In this document: piece after piece, positions 51,248 to 60,797 of the stretch
How the letters are laid out: each line of letters begins with the position of its first letter
Numbering within the stretch: the first letter of the stretch is position 1
Assembly: GCF_030412015.1 (NCBI RefSeq)
Contig: NZ_JASNRD010000007.1
Coordinates: 62,001-126,000 of the forward strand
Direction: 5' to 3'
From: Massilia sp. YIM B02763
GTDB taxonomy: Bacteria; Pseudomonadota; Gammaproteobacteria; Burkholderiales; Burkholderiaceae_D
Length of the DNA stretch: 64,000 bases
Notes under the pieces: model-generated
Told to the model about the DNA's origin: nothing
What the model saw: only the letters and a program-made list of their open reading frames with translations
Database searches by the model: none
Program-made: the position numbers and the translations under genes

Positions 51248-52605
51248 GCGCCGACCTTGATGCCATGCCGTCCCATCAGGTCGTACATGGTGGGCCGGCT
51301 GATGCCCAGCATCTCGGACGCCTTGACGATGTTCCCGTCGGTGCGGGCCAGCGCCTTGACGATGGCCTTGTACTCGGCCTCGTCGCGCACCTGGCGCAGG
51401 TTCAGCGGTTCTTCCGCGGCCTCGGTGTCGGGCAGGCCGAGGTCGTCGGCGACGATGGTGTTCCCGTCGGCCATGATGACGGCGCGCTTGATGCAGTTTT
51501 CCATCTCGCGCACATTGCCCGGCCAGGCATAGGCCTCGATCGCCGCGATCGCGTCGGGCGCGAAGTGCAGCGAGGAGCGCGACTCCTGGGCGCAGAACTT
51601 GTTCTTGAAGTGGTGCGCGAGCAGCGCGGCGTCGCCTTCGCGCTGGCGCATCGGCGGGATCGTCACGACGATCTCGGACAGGCGGTAGTACAAGTCCTCG
51701 CGGAAGCGGCCCTGGGCGCACAGCTCCTTGAGCTTCTGGTGCGTGGCGCAGACGATGCGCACGTCCACGGGAATCTCCTCGTGGCCGCCGATGCGCTCGA
51801 TCACGCGCTCCTGCAAAAAGCGCAGCAGCTTGGCCTGCAGCGGCATCGGCAAATCGCCCACTTCGTCGAGGAAGAAGGTGCCGCCGTGCGCCAGCTCGAC
51901 CTTGCCCTTGGTCTGCTTGGCGGCGCCCGTGAAGGCGCCCTTCTCGTAGCCGAACAGTTCGCTCTCGAGCAGGTTTTCCGGAATCGCCGCGCAGTTGATC
52001 GCCATGAAGCGCTCCTTGGCGCGCGGCGAGATCGCGTGCACGGCGCGCGCCAGCACTTCCTTGCCGGTGCCCGATTCGCCCAGCAGCATCACGGACGCCG
52101 ACGTCGGCGCCACCTTCTCGATGGTGCGGCAGACCTTCAGCATGCCGGGGTCGCGCGAGATGACGCCGGCCAGCGGCGAATCGGCCTGCGACTGCTGCAT
52201 GCGGCGGTTTTCCTGCTGCAGGTTGTGCAGGAAGAAGGCGCGCTGGATCACCAGGTTCAGCACTTCCGGGTCGACCGGCTTCTGGTGGAAGTCGTAGGCG
52301 CCCATGCCGACCGCCTTGACGGCGTTGTTGTGGTCCTGGTTGCCGGTCAGGACGATCACGCGCGTGTCCGGCGCCAGCGCCAGGATCTGGGCCAGCGTGG
52401 CCAGGCCTTCGGTGGAACCGTCCGGATCGGGCGGCAGGCCCAGGTCCATCGTGACCACGGCCGGTTCGTGGCGGCGGATCTGGGCCAGCGCCGCCTCGCG
52501 GTCGCCGGCCACCACCACCTCGTACGCGTCCAGGCTCCAGCGCAGCTGCTTCTGCAGGCCGGGATCGTCTTCGATGATCAGGAGTTTCGGTTTCGCTTGT
52601 GTCAT
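51244..52605 (-). CDS. prsR: PEP-CTERM-box sigma-54-dependent response regulator PrsR
   Basis: A 453-residue NtrC-type regulator. The receiver domain has the phospho-acceptor D54 in [10 protein letters not shown] and K109. The AAA+ domain has GESGTGKE (176-183), the sigma-54 contact loop GAFTGA (223-228) and FLDEVGDLP. The C-terminal helix-turn-helix [20 protein letters not shown] binds DNA. It is expected to turn on sigma-54 promoters such as those at 9464-9480 and 13431-13446. Its gene lies ten bases after prsK and is coupled to the beta-helix gene behind it. Confidence 0.95.
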   Translation of the reverse strand: MTQAKPKLLIIEDDPGLQKQLRWSLDAYEVVVAGDREAALAQIRRHEPAVVTMDLGLPPDPDGSTEGLATLAQILALAPDTRVIVLTGNQDHNNAVKAVGMGAYDFHQKPVDPEVLNLVIQRAFFLHNLQQENRRMQQSQADSPLAGVISRDPGMLKVCRTIEKVAPTSASVMLLGESGTGKEVLARAVHAISPRAKERFMAINCAAIPENLLESELFGYEKGAFTGAAKQTKGKVELAHGGTFFLDEVGDLPMPLQAKLLRFLQERVIERIGGHEEIPVDVRIVCATHQKLKELCAQGRFREDLYYRLSEIVVTIPPMRQREGDAALLAHHFKNKFCAQESRSSLHFAPDAIAAIEAYAWPGNVREMENCIKRAVIMADGNTIVADDLGLPDTEAAEEPLNLRQVRDEAEYKAIVKALARTDGNIVKASEMLGISRPTMYDLMGRHGIKVGA

Positions 52606-52615
52606 GGATTCTCTT

Positions 52616-54721
52616 TCAGGCGGTGGTCGCGGCAGCCTGCTCGCGCTGCAGCGGCAGGACGACCTTGAAGGTGGTGCCCGCGCCGGGCTGGCTGCGCACG
52701 TCCATCGTGCCGCCCAGTTCGTTGATGTATTCGCGGCTCTCGAACACGCCGATGCCCATGCCGGCCGACTTGGTCGACTCGAACGGCTTGAACAGGCGCT
52801 CGCGGATGAATTCCTCGCTCATGCCGGCGCCGGTATCGGTGATCTCGACCTCGACCGCGTCGGCGCGGCCGCCCCCCGGACGGCCCACACGCACCAGCAC
52901 GTGGCCGTTGCGCGGCGTGGCCTCGATCGCATTCTGGATCAGGTGGCCCAGCACGCGCTCGAGGCGCTCGCGGTCGGCCACCACCATCAGGCCCGGCGCC
53001 TCGACCAGCAGCTCGGGATGCGGCTCGAACGCGCTCTTCATGGCCAGCGCCTGGCGCACCACCTGGTCCAGCGCCAGCGGGAGCGGCTTCTCGGCATTCT
53101 CCGTGCGGCCCAGCTTCTGCAGCATCATCTTCATCTTCTGCACCGAGTGGTCGAGGGTCTCGAGCATGTCGCGCTGGAATTCCGGATTGTCCTTGTGCTT
53201 CTCGGCGTTCGCGTTCATCAGCGACAGCTGGGCCACCAGGTTCTTCAGGTCGTGCACGACGAAGGTCGACATGCGGTTGAACGATTCGAACTGGCGCGCC
53301 ACCATCAGCGCATTGGCGGCATCGTCCTGGGCCAGGTGGCTGGCGGCCTGGCTGCCGGCGATTTCCAGCAGGTCGATGATTTCCCAGTTCAGCTGCAGGG
53401 GGCTGCGCGCGCGCTGCAGCACGACGAAGCCGAACAGATTTTCCTGCAGCATCAGGGGCACCACCAGCCAGCGGCGCGGCATGTCGAGCAGCCAGTCGGG
53501 CACGGCCAGGCCTTCGTATTTTTCCGGGCGCTCCAGGTATTCGTCCAGGTCGATCACCCACTGGGTGCTTTCGAGGAACTGGCAGAACGGCGAATCGGCC
53601 GCTTCGGCCATGCCGCCGTCCACGCCCTGCCAGCGCGCGCGCGGCTCGAAGCGGCCGCTGTCGCCGCGCTGCCAGAGCGTGCCGCCGGGGCTTTCGACCA
53701 GCGCCGCCAGCGCCTGGATGGCGCGCTCGCCGAGGTTGGGGCCGCGTCCGGACAGCGTGCGCGTGAAGCGCATCCATTCCTCGCGGTAGTCGTAGTTGTA
53801 GCGGTAGAAGTGCTTGCTGATCGAGACCCGCAGCCAGGAACGCGCGCTGCCCGAGAACAGGATCACGCCCAGCAGGCACACGGCGCCGAACAGGAAGCCG
53901 GTCTGCATCACCGAGCCCCAGCTGCCGCCGAAGTAGCGCAGGTAGTAGCCGACCGTGCCCATGGCCAGCAGGTACACGGCGGAGCCGAACAGCGCCGCCG
54001 AATGGAACACGACGCGGCGCGACACCGCAAACGAGGTGCTCCAGGAACGGCGCCGCGCGATCGACGCGGCGATCAGCGGCACGGTCAATGCATTGATCAC
54101 GCCGCGCGCCGTCCACAGGTCCGGATTCAGTTCGCGGAACAGCATGGTGTTGCTGTACATGTAGAAGTCGTAGGCGAACATGCCGCCGATGCCCAGGCAG
54201 GCGAACTTGATCGCCCAGCGCTCGACGATCGTCTTGTTGCGGTACAGCTGCTCGACCAGCAGCATGCCGTACACGGCCAGGCCCATGTAGCCGGCCAGGA
54301 TCGGCACGCCGAAGGATTGCAGCAGCGAACCGGTCCAGCCGGCGGCGACGATCGCCACCAGCAGCGCCAGGTAGACGGCCAGCGCCAGCAGCAGGCTCGG
54401 ACGCAGCGCCGTCAGGCCGCTCGGCCGGCCCGCGGATACGGCGTCGCGGCGCCAGTGGCCGAGCAGCGCCACCAGGAACAGCGACCAGGCGCCGTCGCGC
54501 AGCACTTCGAGGACCGCGGCCGGGGTGCTCCACAGGATGCCGGCGGCGGCGTTCCAGGTCAGCGCTCCGGCCCAGGCCGCGGTGATCAGGCAGGCGATCG
54601 ACAGCGTGACGCGCTGGGCATGCCCGCGCCATCCCGCCAGGACCGGCAGGCCCAGGGCCAGGAAGCCGATGGCGGCCAGCGCATAACTGGAAGCGGCGAT
54701 ATTGGTCACGATGCTGTGCAC
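52616..54721 (-). CDS. prsK: PEP-CTERM system histidine kinase PrsK
   Basis: A 701-residue membrane sensor kinase. Residues 1-280 hold about eight membrane segments, an unusual large integral input region. A GAF-like domain (about 310-470, NLGERAIQALAALVESPGG) follows. The phospho-acceptor is H490 in FVVHDLKNLVAQ. HLIQNAIEA is the N box, DTGAGM the G1 box and GMGIGVFESREYI the G2 box. Start is a GTG at 54721; another GTG at 54709 is possible. It should phosphorylate PrsR ten bases downstream. The signal sensed is unknown but may be cell-envelope or polysaccharide related. Confidence 0.94.
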   Translation of the reverse strand: MHSIVTNIAASSYALAAIGFLALGLPVLAGWRGHAQRVTLSIACLITAAWAGALTWNAAAGILWSTPAAVLEVLRDGAWSLFLVALLGHWRRDAVSAGRPSGLTALRPSLLLALAVYLALLVAIVAAGWTGSLLQSFGVPILAGYMGLAVYGMLLVEQLYRNKTIVERWAIKFACLGIGGMFAYDFYMYSNTMLFRELNPDLWTARGVINALTVPLIAASIARRRSWSTSFAVSRRVVFHSAALFGSAVYLLAMGTVGYYLRYFGGSWGSVMQTGFLFGAVCLLGVILFSGSARSWLRVSISKHFYRYNYDYREEWMRFTRTLSGRGPNLGERAIQALAALVESPGGTLWQRGDSGRFEPRARWQGVDGGMAEAADSPFCQFLESTQWVIDLDEYLERPEKYEGLAVPDWLLDMPRRWLVVPLMLQENLFGFVVLQRARSPLQLNWEIIDLLEIAGSQAASHLAQDDAANALMVARQFESFNRMSTFVVHDLKNLVAQLSLMNANAEKHKDNPEFQRDMLETLDHSVQKMKMMLQKLGRTENAEKPLPLALDQVVRQALAMKSAFEPHPELLVEAPGLMVVADRERLERVLGHLIQNAIEATPRNGHVLVRVGRPGGGRADAVEVEITDTGAGMSEEFIRERLFKPFESTKSAGMGIGVFESREYINELGGTMDVRSQPGAGTTFKVVLPLQREQAAATTA

Positions 54722-54770
54722 GATTGGCGGGAGTGCCGCGCCCGCCGCCAGGGCGGGCGCGGGGCGGAAA

Positions 54771-56183
54771 TCAGCGTCCGCTGCGGAACAGGACGACCTT
54801 CAGCGTGTCGATCAGGATCAGGACGTCGAGGAACAGGCTGTTGTTCTTCACGTAGTACAGGTCGTACTGCAGCTTTTGCAGCGCATCCTCGGCCGAGGAG
54901 CCGTAGCCGTAGCGCACCTGGGCCCAGCCGGTGATGCCCGGCTTGACGCTGTGGCGCACGTTGTAATACGGGACCACTTCGATCAGCTGCTCGACGAAGT
55001 ACTGGCGCTCCGGGCGCGGGCCGACGAAGGACATCTCGCCCTTGAACACGTTGAGGATCTGCGGCAGCTCGTCGATGCGGGTCTTGCGCATGAAATTGCC
55101 GACGCGGGTGATGCGCGGGTCGTTCTGCTGCGCCCATTGCGGCTTGCCGCCCTTTTCGGCGTCCGTGCGCATGCTGCGGAACTTGTGCACGCGGAAGGTC
55201 TTGCCGTCTTCGCCGACCCGCTCCTGCGAGTAGAACACGGGACCGCCGTCTTCCAGCTTGACGGCCAGCGCGGCGGCCAGCATGACGGGGAAGGTCAGCA
55301 GCAGGATGATCATGCTGCACACCAGGTCGAAGCAGCGCTTCATGAAGGCGCGCACGAAGCTCTGGTCGAAGCCGCCGCCGAACACCAGCCACGAAGGCTG
55401 CAGCGAGTCGACGCGGATCTGGCAGGTCTCGCGCTCGAAGAAGGTGGCGGCGTCGGTGACGCGGATGCCCTGCAGCTTGCAATCGAGGAGTTCCTTGATC
55501 GGGAAGCCGCCGCGGCGGTTCTGCACCGAGACCACGATCTCTTCCACGTTCTGCTGGCGCGCCAGCGTCAAGAGGCTGTCGCCCTCGCGCGACTGCAGCA
55601 GGCTGTTCGGCGGCACGCACAGTTCCTCGGTCGGGGTCGGGACGAAGCCGGTGATGTTGTAGCGGTGGTAGCTGCCGCTCTGCTGCGCCAGGTCGCTGCA
55701 CTCCTTGGCCAGCGGGCCGCTGCCGAGGAACAGGATGCGCGTCTGCAGGAAGCGCAGCTCGGAACTCTTGAAGAACACCATGCGCGCCGTGACGATGCCG
55801 ACGCCGGCGATGCCGAACACCAGGGCCAGGATGCCGCGTCCGAAGTACAGGTCGGGGGCAACGTAGAACACCAGGGTCAGGATCAGGAAGCCCATCAGGA
55901 ACGAGGGCATCAGTTTCATGAACAGCGGATTGCGCAGGCCCTCGTTGAAGTCGAGCTGGTACATGCCCATCGCGCTCATGCTGAAGATGATGGCGGCGGT
56001 AAAGGCGATCGCGGAGGTGAAGAAGTGGTTCAGGTTCTCGAGGTTCGCCAGGCTGACCGGCTGGCCCAGGTCCATGAAGCGCACCGCGGCGCCGACGTAG
56101 GCCGCGCCGAGCAGCACCAGCACCTCGACGAACAGCAGGACGAATACGATTTTCGATACGTAGTGGTTGGCAATCCTAAGCAC
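54771..56183 (-). CDS. XrtA system initiating sugar transferase (TIGR03013 type)
   Basis: A 470-residue polyisoprenyl-phosphate hexose-1-phosphate transferase. Five or so membrane segments fill residues 1-120, and a Rossmann-like segment occupies 145-260. The catalytic bacterial sugar transferase domain covers about 275-470, with [52 protein letters not shown] and [12 protein letters not shown]. It puts the first sugar-1-phosphate on undecaprenyl phosphate and so starts repeat-unit synthesis. The GTG start has CGGAGA eight bases upstream. It precedes prsK by 49 bases on the same strand, so synthesis and regulation may be co-transcribed. Confidence 0.94.
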   Translation of the reverse strand: MLRIANHYVSKIVFVLLFVEVLVLLGAAYVGAAVRFMDLGQPVSLANLENLNHFFTSAIAFTAAIIFSMSAMGMYQLDFNEGLRNPLFMKLMPSFLMGFLILTLVFYVAPDLYFGRGILALVFGIAGVGIVTARMVFFKSSELRFLQTRILFLGSGPLAKECSDLAQQSGSYHRYNITGFVPTPTEELCVPPNSLLQSREGDSLLTLARQQNVEEIVVSVQNRRGGFPIKELLDCKLQGIRVTDAATFFERETCQIRVDSLQPSWLVFGGGFDQSFVRAFMKRCFDLVCSMIILLLTFPVMLAAALAVKLEDGGPVFYSQERVGEDGKTFRVHKFRSMRTDAEKGGKPQWAQQNDPRITRVGNFMRKTRIDELPQILNVFKGEMSFVGPRPERQYFVEQLIEVVPYYNVRHSVKPGITGWAQVRYGYGSSAEDALQKLQYDLYYVKNNSLFLDVLILIDTLKVVLFRSGR

Positions 56184-56390
56184 GATGGTCTCCGAAAAGC
56201 TGGCCGGTTTTCATGGTCGAGACAGCGCACGGACGCACGTCGGGCAGACATCCGGCGGCACGGACGGCTGGCATGGAGGACTGGGGCGTGGAAACGCTCG
56301 GAACGCTTATCGTTTTCATTGCTAATACGAAAGACCAGGAACGGTTGCCGGTTCGGCATCGCCCCTCGTCGCACGACAGTAGGGGTAGCT

Positions 56391-56409
56391 CGGGCGGACG
56401 AACCGCCCG
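56391..56409 (-). terminator. Hairpin CGGGCGG-N5-CCGCCCG after the sugar dehydrogenase gene
   Basis: A perfect seven-pair GC stem lies 42 bases beyond the stop at 56451. No T-run follows. It may be a Rho-assisted terminator or processing site between the dehydrogenase and the initiating transferase. Confidence 0.4.
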
Positions 56410-56450
56410 GGTAGTTCATTCACATCGACTTGCAACACTCGCCGAGGCGC

Positions 56451-57740
56451 TTACAGGCGCCAGACGCAATAGCCGGCTTCGCGGATCAGGCGCGGGTCGA
56501 ACTGCGCCTTGACGTCGACGAAGCAGCCGCCGTCGTTCAGCTTGGACTGGATTTCCGGCAGGCTGCGCTCCAGCACTTCCTTGTGGGCCACGGCGGCGAT
56601 GAAGGCGTCGGCCTTCGGCAGGCTGTCCCAGCTTTCCAGCTCGATGCCGTATTCGTGGCGCGCCTCGTCCGCGTCCGCGACGGGATCGTGCACGTGCACT
56701 TCGACGCCGTAGGACTGCAGTTCGTAGACGATGTCCGCGACCTTCGAATTGCGCAAATCGGGGCAATTTTCCTTGAAGGTCAGGCCGACCACGTTGACCT
56801 TCGATCCCTTCACGTGGAAGCCGGCCGAGATGATCGACTTGACGGTCTTCTCCGCCACGAACTTGGCCATGCCGTCGTTGATGCGGCGGCCGGCCAGGAT
56901 CACCTGCGGGTGGTAGCCGATCATTTCCGCCTTGTGGGTCAGGTAATACGGGTCGACGCCGATGCAGTGGCCGCCCACCAGGCCGGGACGGAACGGCAGG
57001 AAGTTCCATTTGGTGCCGGCGGCCTTCAGCACCTCGAGGGTGTCGATGCCGATCTTGTCGAAAATGATCGCCAGTTCGTTCATCAGCGCGATGTTCAGGT
57101 CGCGCTGGGTGTTTTCGATGACCTTCGCCGCTTCCGCCACCTTCAGGCTGGAAGCGCGGTGCACGCCGGCCTGCACCACGGTTTCGTACATGGCGGCGAC
57201 GCGTTCCAGCGTTTCGGCGTCGTCGCCGGAAACGACCTTCATCACGTTGGTCAGCGTGTGTTCCTTGTCGCCCGGGTTGATGCGCTCCGGCGAGAAGCCG
57301 ACGTGGAAGTCTTCCTTCCACTTCATGCCCGAGAAGCGCTCCAGCACGGGGATGCAGACTTCCTCGGTCGCGCCCGGATACACGGTCGATTCGTAGATGA
57401 CGATCGCGCCGCGCTTCATGACCTTGCCGACCGTCTCGCTGGCGCTGATCAGCGGCGCGAAGTCCGGCACGTGGGCGATGTCGACGGGGGTCGGAACGGC
57501 AACCAGGATGTAGTCGGCCTTGGACAGCGCATCGGGATCGGTCGTCGCGGTCAGGTGCTTCGCCTCGCGCAATTGCTCGCTCGAGACTTCGCCTGCCGGA
57601 TCGATAAAGTTCCGGTAGCTTTCGATCTTCGAAGCCGACAGATCGAAACCGATCGTAGAGACTTTCTTGCCGAACTCGACGGCAAGCGGCAAGCCTACAT
57701 AACCCAACCCGACAACTGCAATAACCTCATCTGGCTTCAT
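56451..57740 (-). CDS. tviB: UDP-N-acetylglucosamine 6-dehydrogenase (TviB/WbpA-like)
   Basis: A 429-residue nucleotide-sugar dehydrogenase. The NAD-binding site is IAVVGLGYVGLPLAVEFG at the N-terminus. YESTVYPGATEEVCIP and KVAEAAKVIENTQRDLNIAL form the middle, and the catalytic Cys lies in GGHCIGVDPYYLTHKA. It oxidises C6 of a UDP-HexNAc (or UDP-Glc) to the uronic acid using two NAD+. The segment pattern is closest to TviB, the Vi-antigen enzyme. The ATG at 57740 is used with GGGGCGGA eight bases upstream; a GTG at 57755 is the alternative. A good sigma-70 promoter is at 57780-57809. The acid made here could be the carboxylate used by the amidotransferase at 27898. Confidence 0.92.
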   Translation of the reverse strand: MKPDEVIAVVGLGYVGLPLAVEFGKKVSTIGFDLSASKIESYRNFIDPAGEVSSEQLREAKHLTATTDPDALSKADYILVAVPTPVDIAHVPDFAPLISASETVGKVMKRGAIVIYESTVYPGATEEVCIPVLERFSGMKWKEDFHVGFSPERINPGDKEHTLTNVMKVVSGDDAETLERVAAMYETVVQAGVHRASSLKVAEAAKVIENTQRDLNIALMNELAIIFDKIGIDTLEVLKAAGTKWNFLPFRPGLVGGHCIGVDPYYLTHKAEMIGYHPQVILAGRRINDGMAKFVAEKTVKSIISAGFHVKGSKVNVVGLTFKENCPDLRNSKVADIVYELQSYGVEVHVHDPVADADEARHEYGIELESWDSLPKADAFIAAVAHKEVLERSLPEIQSKLNDGGCFVDVKAQFDPRLIREAGYCVWRL

Positions 57741-57779
57741 AGCGATCCGCCCCACAAATTTGCAAAATTTACAACTTTA

Positions 57780-57809
57780 AATATAGCACGGAAAATATTA
57801 ACAGCTCAA
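57780..57809 (-). promoter_or_regulatory. Sigma-70 promoter of the sugar dehydrogenase gene
   Basis: On the minus strand TTGAGC (57809-57804) is followed after 18 bases by TATATT (57785-57780). Four and five of six positions match the consensus. Transcription would begin near 57773, about 33 bases before the ATG at 57740. The -35 lies inside the inverted repeat at 57804-57826, so a bound protein would block RNA polymerase. Confidence 0.6.
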
Positions 57810-57852
57810 TGCGCGCACGATTGAGCACACACGGCAACAACAATTGTTGCCG
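57804..57852. repeat. Two adjacent inverted repeats upstream of the dehydrogenase promoter
   Basis: GCTCAAT-N9-ATTGAGC lies at 57804-57826 and CGGCAACA-N5-TGTTGCCG at 57832-57852, both perfect. They sit next to and over the -35 element. Their sequences differ, so they probably bind different proteins. Confidence 0.5.
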
Positions 57853-58204
57853 GGACATGGTCCGGCCACCCTGCACACCGCCTCCGCGTCATGACGAGCA
57901 GCAGTGCATGCAGAGATATTAACATTTTCTCGATTACAAGTTATTAACAAGCCATATCGTGTGCGGATACGGGTGTGGGTCCTCGCACGATGTGTAGGGT
58001 AAAGGGGCGCCAAGTCGCCAAGGCAAGCGCGACGTACTGACAAGCATTCAGATGTGCTTGGGAACAACAGAAAACGGTGCCAGTCTGTCGAGACCGGGAA
58101 GCGCCGCGTGATCGGCGCGGTACTGCCAGCTATACGTACTGCGGAACAAGAACTTTGTGTCACTACGCAAAGCAGTATAGCGACTAATGTTCAGTTCCGG
58201 AACA

Positions 58205-59314
58205 TTAATTGTTAGTTGTCGACGCCGAAGGATTCATATTTGCCACAGTGACCGCAGGCGCGGCGACGGGCATGGCTTGCCCGGCCTGCGCGGGCAAGCC
58301 GGCCGGGCGGCGTGCGCGTCCACCGAGCGCGAATTGCAACATCCCGGGCATGACCTTCATGCCGGCGCGATACAGCAGGACCATCAGGGCGGTGGTGAGG
58401 ACCGGCGTGGCGACCCAGTACATAGGATAGGGAACGACATCGCCGACGCGCTGGTAGAGCTGCCAGCTGATGACCAGCACCGGCGCATGGGCCATGAACA
58501 GAAAGAAGCTGTATTTGTTCATCCGCACGCACCATTGTCCGAAGCGCGACTGGACGAACAGGGCGCTAGCCGGCCATACCAGCATGGGAGATACCAGCCG
58601 CAGCAGCGTCGTGTTCGCATTGCGGAAATAGATGATGGAGGCGCACAGCACGAGGAAGACCAGCAGGCAGGGCCAGGCATACTCGTCCCAGGCGCGCAGT
58701 TCCCATTTGCAGCAGGCGACCATCCCGCCCATATAGAAGACGATCGGCATCGTGTCGCGCAGGACGAACGGACCGTCGAGGTTATTCAGGAAGAAGGCGA
58801 CGCAGAATGCCAGCCCGATGAAGGGCATGTGCCGCAACAACAGGCCCAGCAGGGGCGTGATCAGCACCAGCGCCATCATGTCGCGCAAAAAATTCAACGG
58901 GTAGTTGATCGGCGCACTGGTCAAGCCGAAGACCGCGTTCGCCCACACCATCGGGTCGCTGGACGTCAGGTCGTAGGACAGCTTGAGACCGGCAAACGAC
59001 ACCGCCAGCCAGGCGATGGCGACCATCGGCAGGTTGAATACAAGGAAAGGGAGCAGCAGGGAGCGCGCTTTCTTCAGCAGCAGCTTCTTCGGCGCCAGGT
59101 CCAGGTTGGCGTGGAAGACCAGGTAGCCGGAAATGAACGTGAGCACCGGCACCGTCGTGCGGAACATGGCGTTCTGGAAGAACGCCTTGAACAGCGAAAA
59201 CCCATCGTTGCCGACATCGGCGATCGCGACATACTGCGGCGTATGCAGTACGACGACGCCGAAGATCATGACGAAGCGTAATAGATCAAAACGCTGGCGA
59301 ACGTTGGTGTCCAA
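58205..59314 (-). CDS. Membrane acyltransferase (acyltransferase family 3)
   Basis: A membrane protein of 369 residues with about ten predicted membrane segments. The N-terminal RQRFDLLRFVMIFGVVVLHT carries the family His. FRTTVPVLTFISGYLVF and FLFMAHAPVLVISW are further conserved segments. These enzymes O-acylate sugars, often the surface polysaccharide. I place the start at a TTG (59314) because AGGAG lies seven bases before it and the family domain begins immediately. An in-frame ATG at 59404 would add 30 residues and has no suitable ribosome-binding site. The last 45 residues, rich in Ala and Pro, are a variable tail. It stands apart from the main operons but probably modifies the same polysaccharide. 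Confidence 0.85.
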   Translation of the reverse strand: MDTNVRQRFDLLRFVMIFGVVVLHTPQYVAIADVGNDGFSLFKAFFQNAMFRTTVPVLTFISGYLVFHANLDLAPKKLLLKKARSLLLPFLVFNLPMVAIAWLAVSFAGLKLSYDLTSSDPMVWANAVFGLTSAPINYPLNFLRDMMALVLITPLLGLLLRHMPFIGLAFCVAFFLNNLDGPFVLRDTMPIVFYMGGMVACCKWELRAWDEYAWPCLLVFLVLCASIIYFRNANTTLLRLVSPMLVWPASALFVQSRFGQWCVRMNKYSFFLFMAHAPVLVISWQLYQRVGDVVPYPMYWVATPVLTTALMVLLYRAGMKVMPGMLQFALGGRARRPAGLPAQAGQAMPVAAPAVTVANMNPSASTTNN

Positions 59315-59548
59315 CTGGTAGCTCCTGTTGCCGACGCGGGGATGGGGCAGCGGCTTGCATGGATCTGCGCATGAGGAGGACGAATCAACAAACGCCCTAC
59401 ACATCCTTGAGGATCGTCAAGCAGACGATATATTTTTTTCAAGCTGTATGCTACGGCGCACAATAGAAGTCAGTCAATATTTACGCTGACTGTGGGAGGC
59501 GCACGACAGGAAGGGTGGCGAAATCCGCCGGATGGGAGAACCGGGAGG

Positions 59549-59624
59549 TGGCGCGGCTGGCTGGGATCGAACCAGCGACCCTTGGCTTCGGAGGCCAATA
59601 CTCTATCCACTGAGCTACAGCCGC
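59549..59624 (-). tRNA. tRNA-Arg (anticodon CCG)
   Basis: A complete 76-base tRNA on the minus strand. The acceptor stem GCGGCTG pairs with CAGCCGC, the discriminator is G, and CCA is encoded. The anticodon stem TTGGC/GCCAA encloses CTCCGAA, so the anticodon is CCG, reading CGG codons. The T arm has GCTGG-TTCGATC-CCAGC. It is a single tRNA with no neighbours. Confidence 0.95.
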
Positions 59625-59693
59625 GCTGGGTGAGGCGATGCGAAGGATACAGTCTTTCCGGGAGCGCGTCTACGGCGCCGCTCCGAAATTGCG

Positions 59694-59722
59694 TTTCCAG
59701 CAATGATCTTTGGGTCTATAAT
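59694..59722 (+). promoter_or_regulatory. Sigma-70 promoter of the cytochrome gene
   Basis: TTTCCA (59694-59699), a 17-base spacer and a perfect TATAAT (59717-59722) lie about 79 bases before the ATG at 59801. Transcription would begin near 59729. Confidence 0.65.
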
Positions 59723-59800
59723 CGTCGCGGGATACATTGCGTACAAGCATTCGCACGGCAGTCCGGAGACACAGGTTTTTTTAATTTCATTAAGGAAATC

Positions 59801-60709
59801 ATGAGCGACGCACATAATAAAGACGAGCAATCCCTCATCAAGACCCCCAAACAATTGATTGTTGCCGTCGCCGGTTTCTTCCTGGTGATTGTCCTCGGCA
59901 TCATCCTCCTCGTTACCTTCGTCACCAACAAACCGCTCGCGGGCGCCGGCTCGACCGGCCAGGGCGCGGAATCCGTCGAAGCGCGGATCCAGCCCGTGGC
60001 GGCGGTCGGCTTCTCCTTCAAGGATGCGAATGCACCGAAGGTGCTGCAGACGGGCGAAGCCGTGTATGCGGCCGTCTGCGCGGCCTGCCACGGCACCGGC
60101 GCGGCAGGCGCGCCCAAGACGGCGGACAAGGGCGCATGGGGCGCCCGTATCGCGCAGGGCTACGACACGCTCGTCCAGCACGCGGTCCAGGGCATCCGGG
60201 CGATGCCGCCCAAGGGCGGCAATCCGGACCTGGACGACGTCGAGGTGGCGCGCGCCGTCGTGTACATGACCAACCAGAGCGGCGCCAAGTTCAAGGAGCC
60301 GGAGGTGCCGGCGGCGCCCGCGCAAACAGCCCAGGCGGCCCCGGCGGCCGATGCGCCGGCTGCCGATGCTCCTGCCGCTGCTCCCGCGGCGGCGGCGGCC
60401 AGCACGGCCGCACCGGCCCCCGCCGCTGCGCCGGCAGTCGCAGCCGCCCCGGCCGGCGCCGATACGGGCAAGGCCTTGTACGGCACGGCCTGCGTGGCCT
60501 GCCACGGGGCCGGCATCGCGGGCGCGCCCAAGTTCGGCGACAAGGGCGCCTGGGCGCCGCGCATCGCGCAAGGCAATACGGTCCTGTACGACCACGTGAT
60601 CAAGGGCTTCCAGGGCAAGGCCGGCGTCATGCCGCCCAAGGGCGGCGCATCCGCTCCCGATCCCGACGTGAAGGCGGCCGTCGACTACATGGTGGCCGCG
60701 GCCAAGTAA
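59801..60709 (+). CDS. Dihaem c-type cytochrome (c5-like), membrane-anchored
   Basis: A 302-residue periplasmic electron carrier. An uncleaved membrane anchor lies at about residues 19-41. Two haem sites follow: CAACH at 93-97 with the Met ligand in RAMPPKGG (M135), and CVACH at 231-235 with the Met in GVMPPKGG (M277). The two domains are clearly duplicated and joined by an Ala/Pro linker (about 168-220). It should pass electrons between the bc1 complex or quinol and a terminal oxidase or periplasmic acceptor. The ATG has AAGGA six bases upstream, a good promoter lies before it and a strong terminator after it. No link to the polysaccharide locus is seen. Confidence 0.92.
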   Translation: MSDAHNKDEQSLIKTPKQLIVAVAGFFLVIVLGIILLVTFVTNKPLAGAGSTGQGAESVEARIQPVAAVGFSFKDANAPKVLQTGEAVYAAVCAACHGTGAAGAPKTADKGAWGARIAQGYDTLVQHAVQGIRAMPPKGGNPDLDDVEVARAVVYMTNQSGAKFKEPEVPAAPAQTAQAAPAADAPAADAPAAAPAAAAASTAAPAPAAAPAVAAAPAGADTGKALYGTACVACHGAGIAGAPKFGDKGAWAPRIAQGNTVLYDHVIKGFQGKAGVMPPKGGASAPDPDVKAAVDYMVAAAK

Positions 60710-60752
60710 GAGCCTATCCCGGTAGGCGGGAGTCGTTACTGACCCCGCCATG

Positions 60753-60784
60753 AAAAATGCCCCGCTTGGCGGGGCATTTTTTTT
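60753..60784. terminator. Bidirectional Rho-independent terminator
   Basis: ATGCCCCGC and GCGGGGCAT form the stem around a TTG loop. An A-run precedes it and TTTTTTTT follows on the plus strand; on the minus strand TTTTT follows. It serves both the cytochrome gene and the convergent PEP-CTERM gene. Confidence 0.92.
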
Positions 60785-60797
60785 GATCCGGCTGGAG

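Larger units (their letters stand above)
57756..58204. other. Non-coding region upstream of the sugar dehydrogenase gene
   Basis: This 449-base gap has no gene-like frame. It contains the sigma-70 promoter at 57780-57809, inverted repeats at 57804-57826 and 57832-57852, and several ATTAACA stretches. An inverted repeat (58185-58207) spans the stop codon of the acyltransferase gene. A TGGCAC on the minus strand at 58076-58082 lacks the -12 partner and is not a sigma-54 site. Confidence 0.6.

Noticed and set aside
58076..58094. TGGCACC on the minus strand as a sigma-54 promoter
   Set aside because: The -24 element is good but there is no GC at the -12 position and no gene start within about 330 bases.
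57798..58163. 121-codon minus-strand frame upstream of the sugar dehydrogenase
   Set aside because: No family resemblance, low-quality start, and it spans promoter and inverted repeats.
59549..59624. tRNA-Arg as the attachment site of an integrated island carrying the XrtA locus
   Set aside because: I saw no second copy of the tRNA 3' end, no integrase and no mobility genes in the window.
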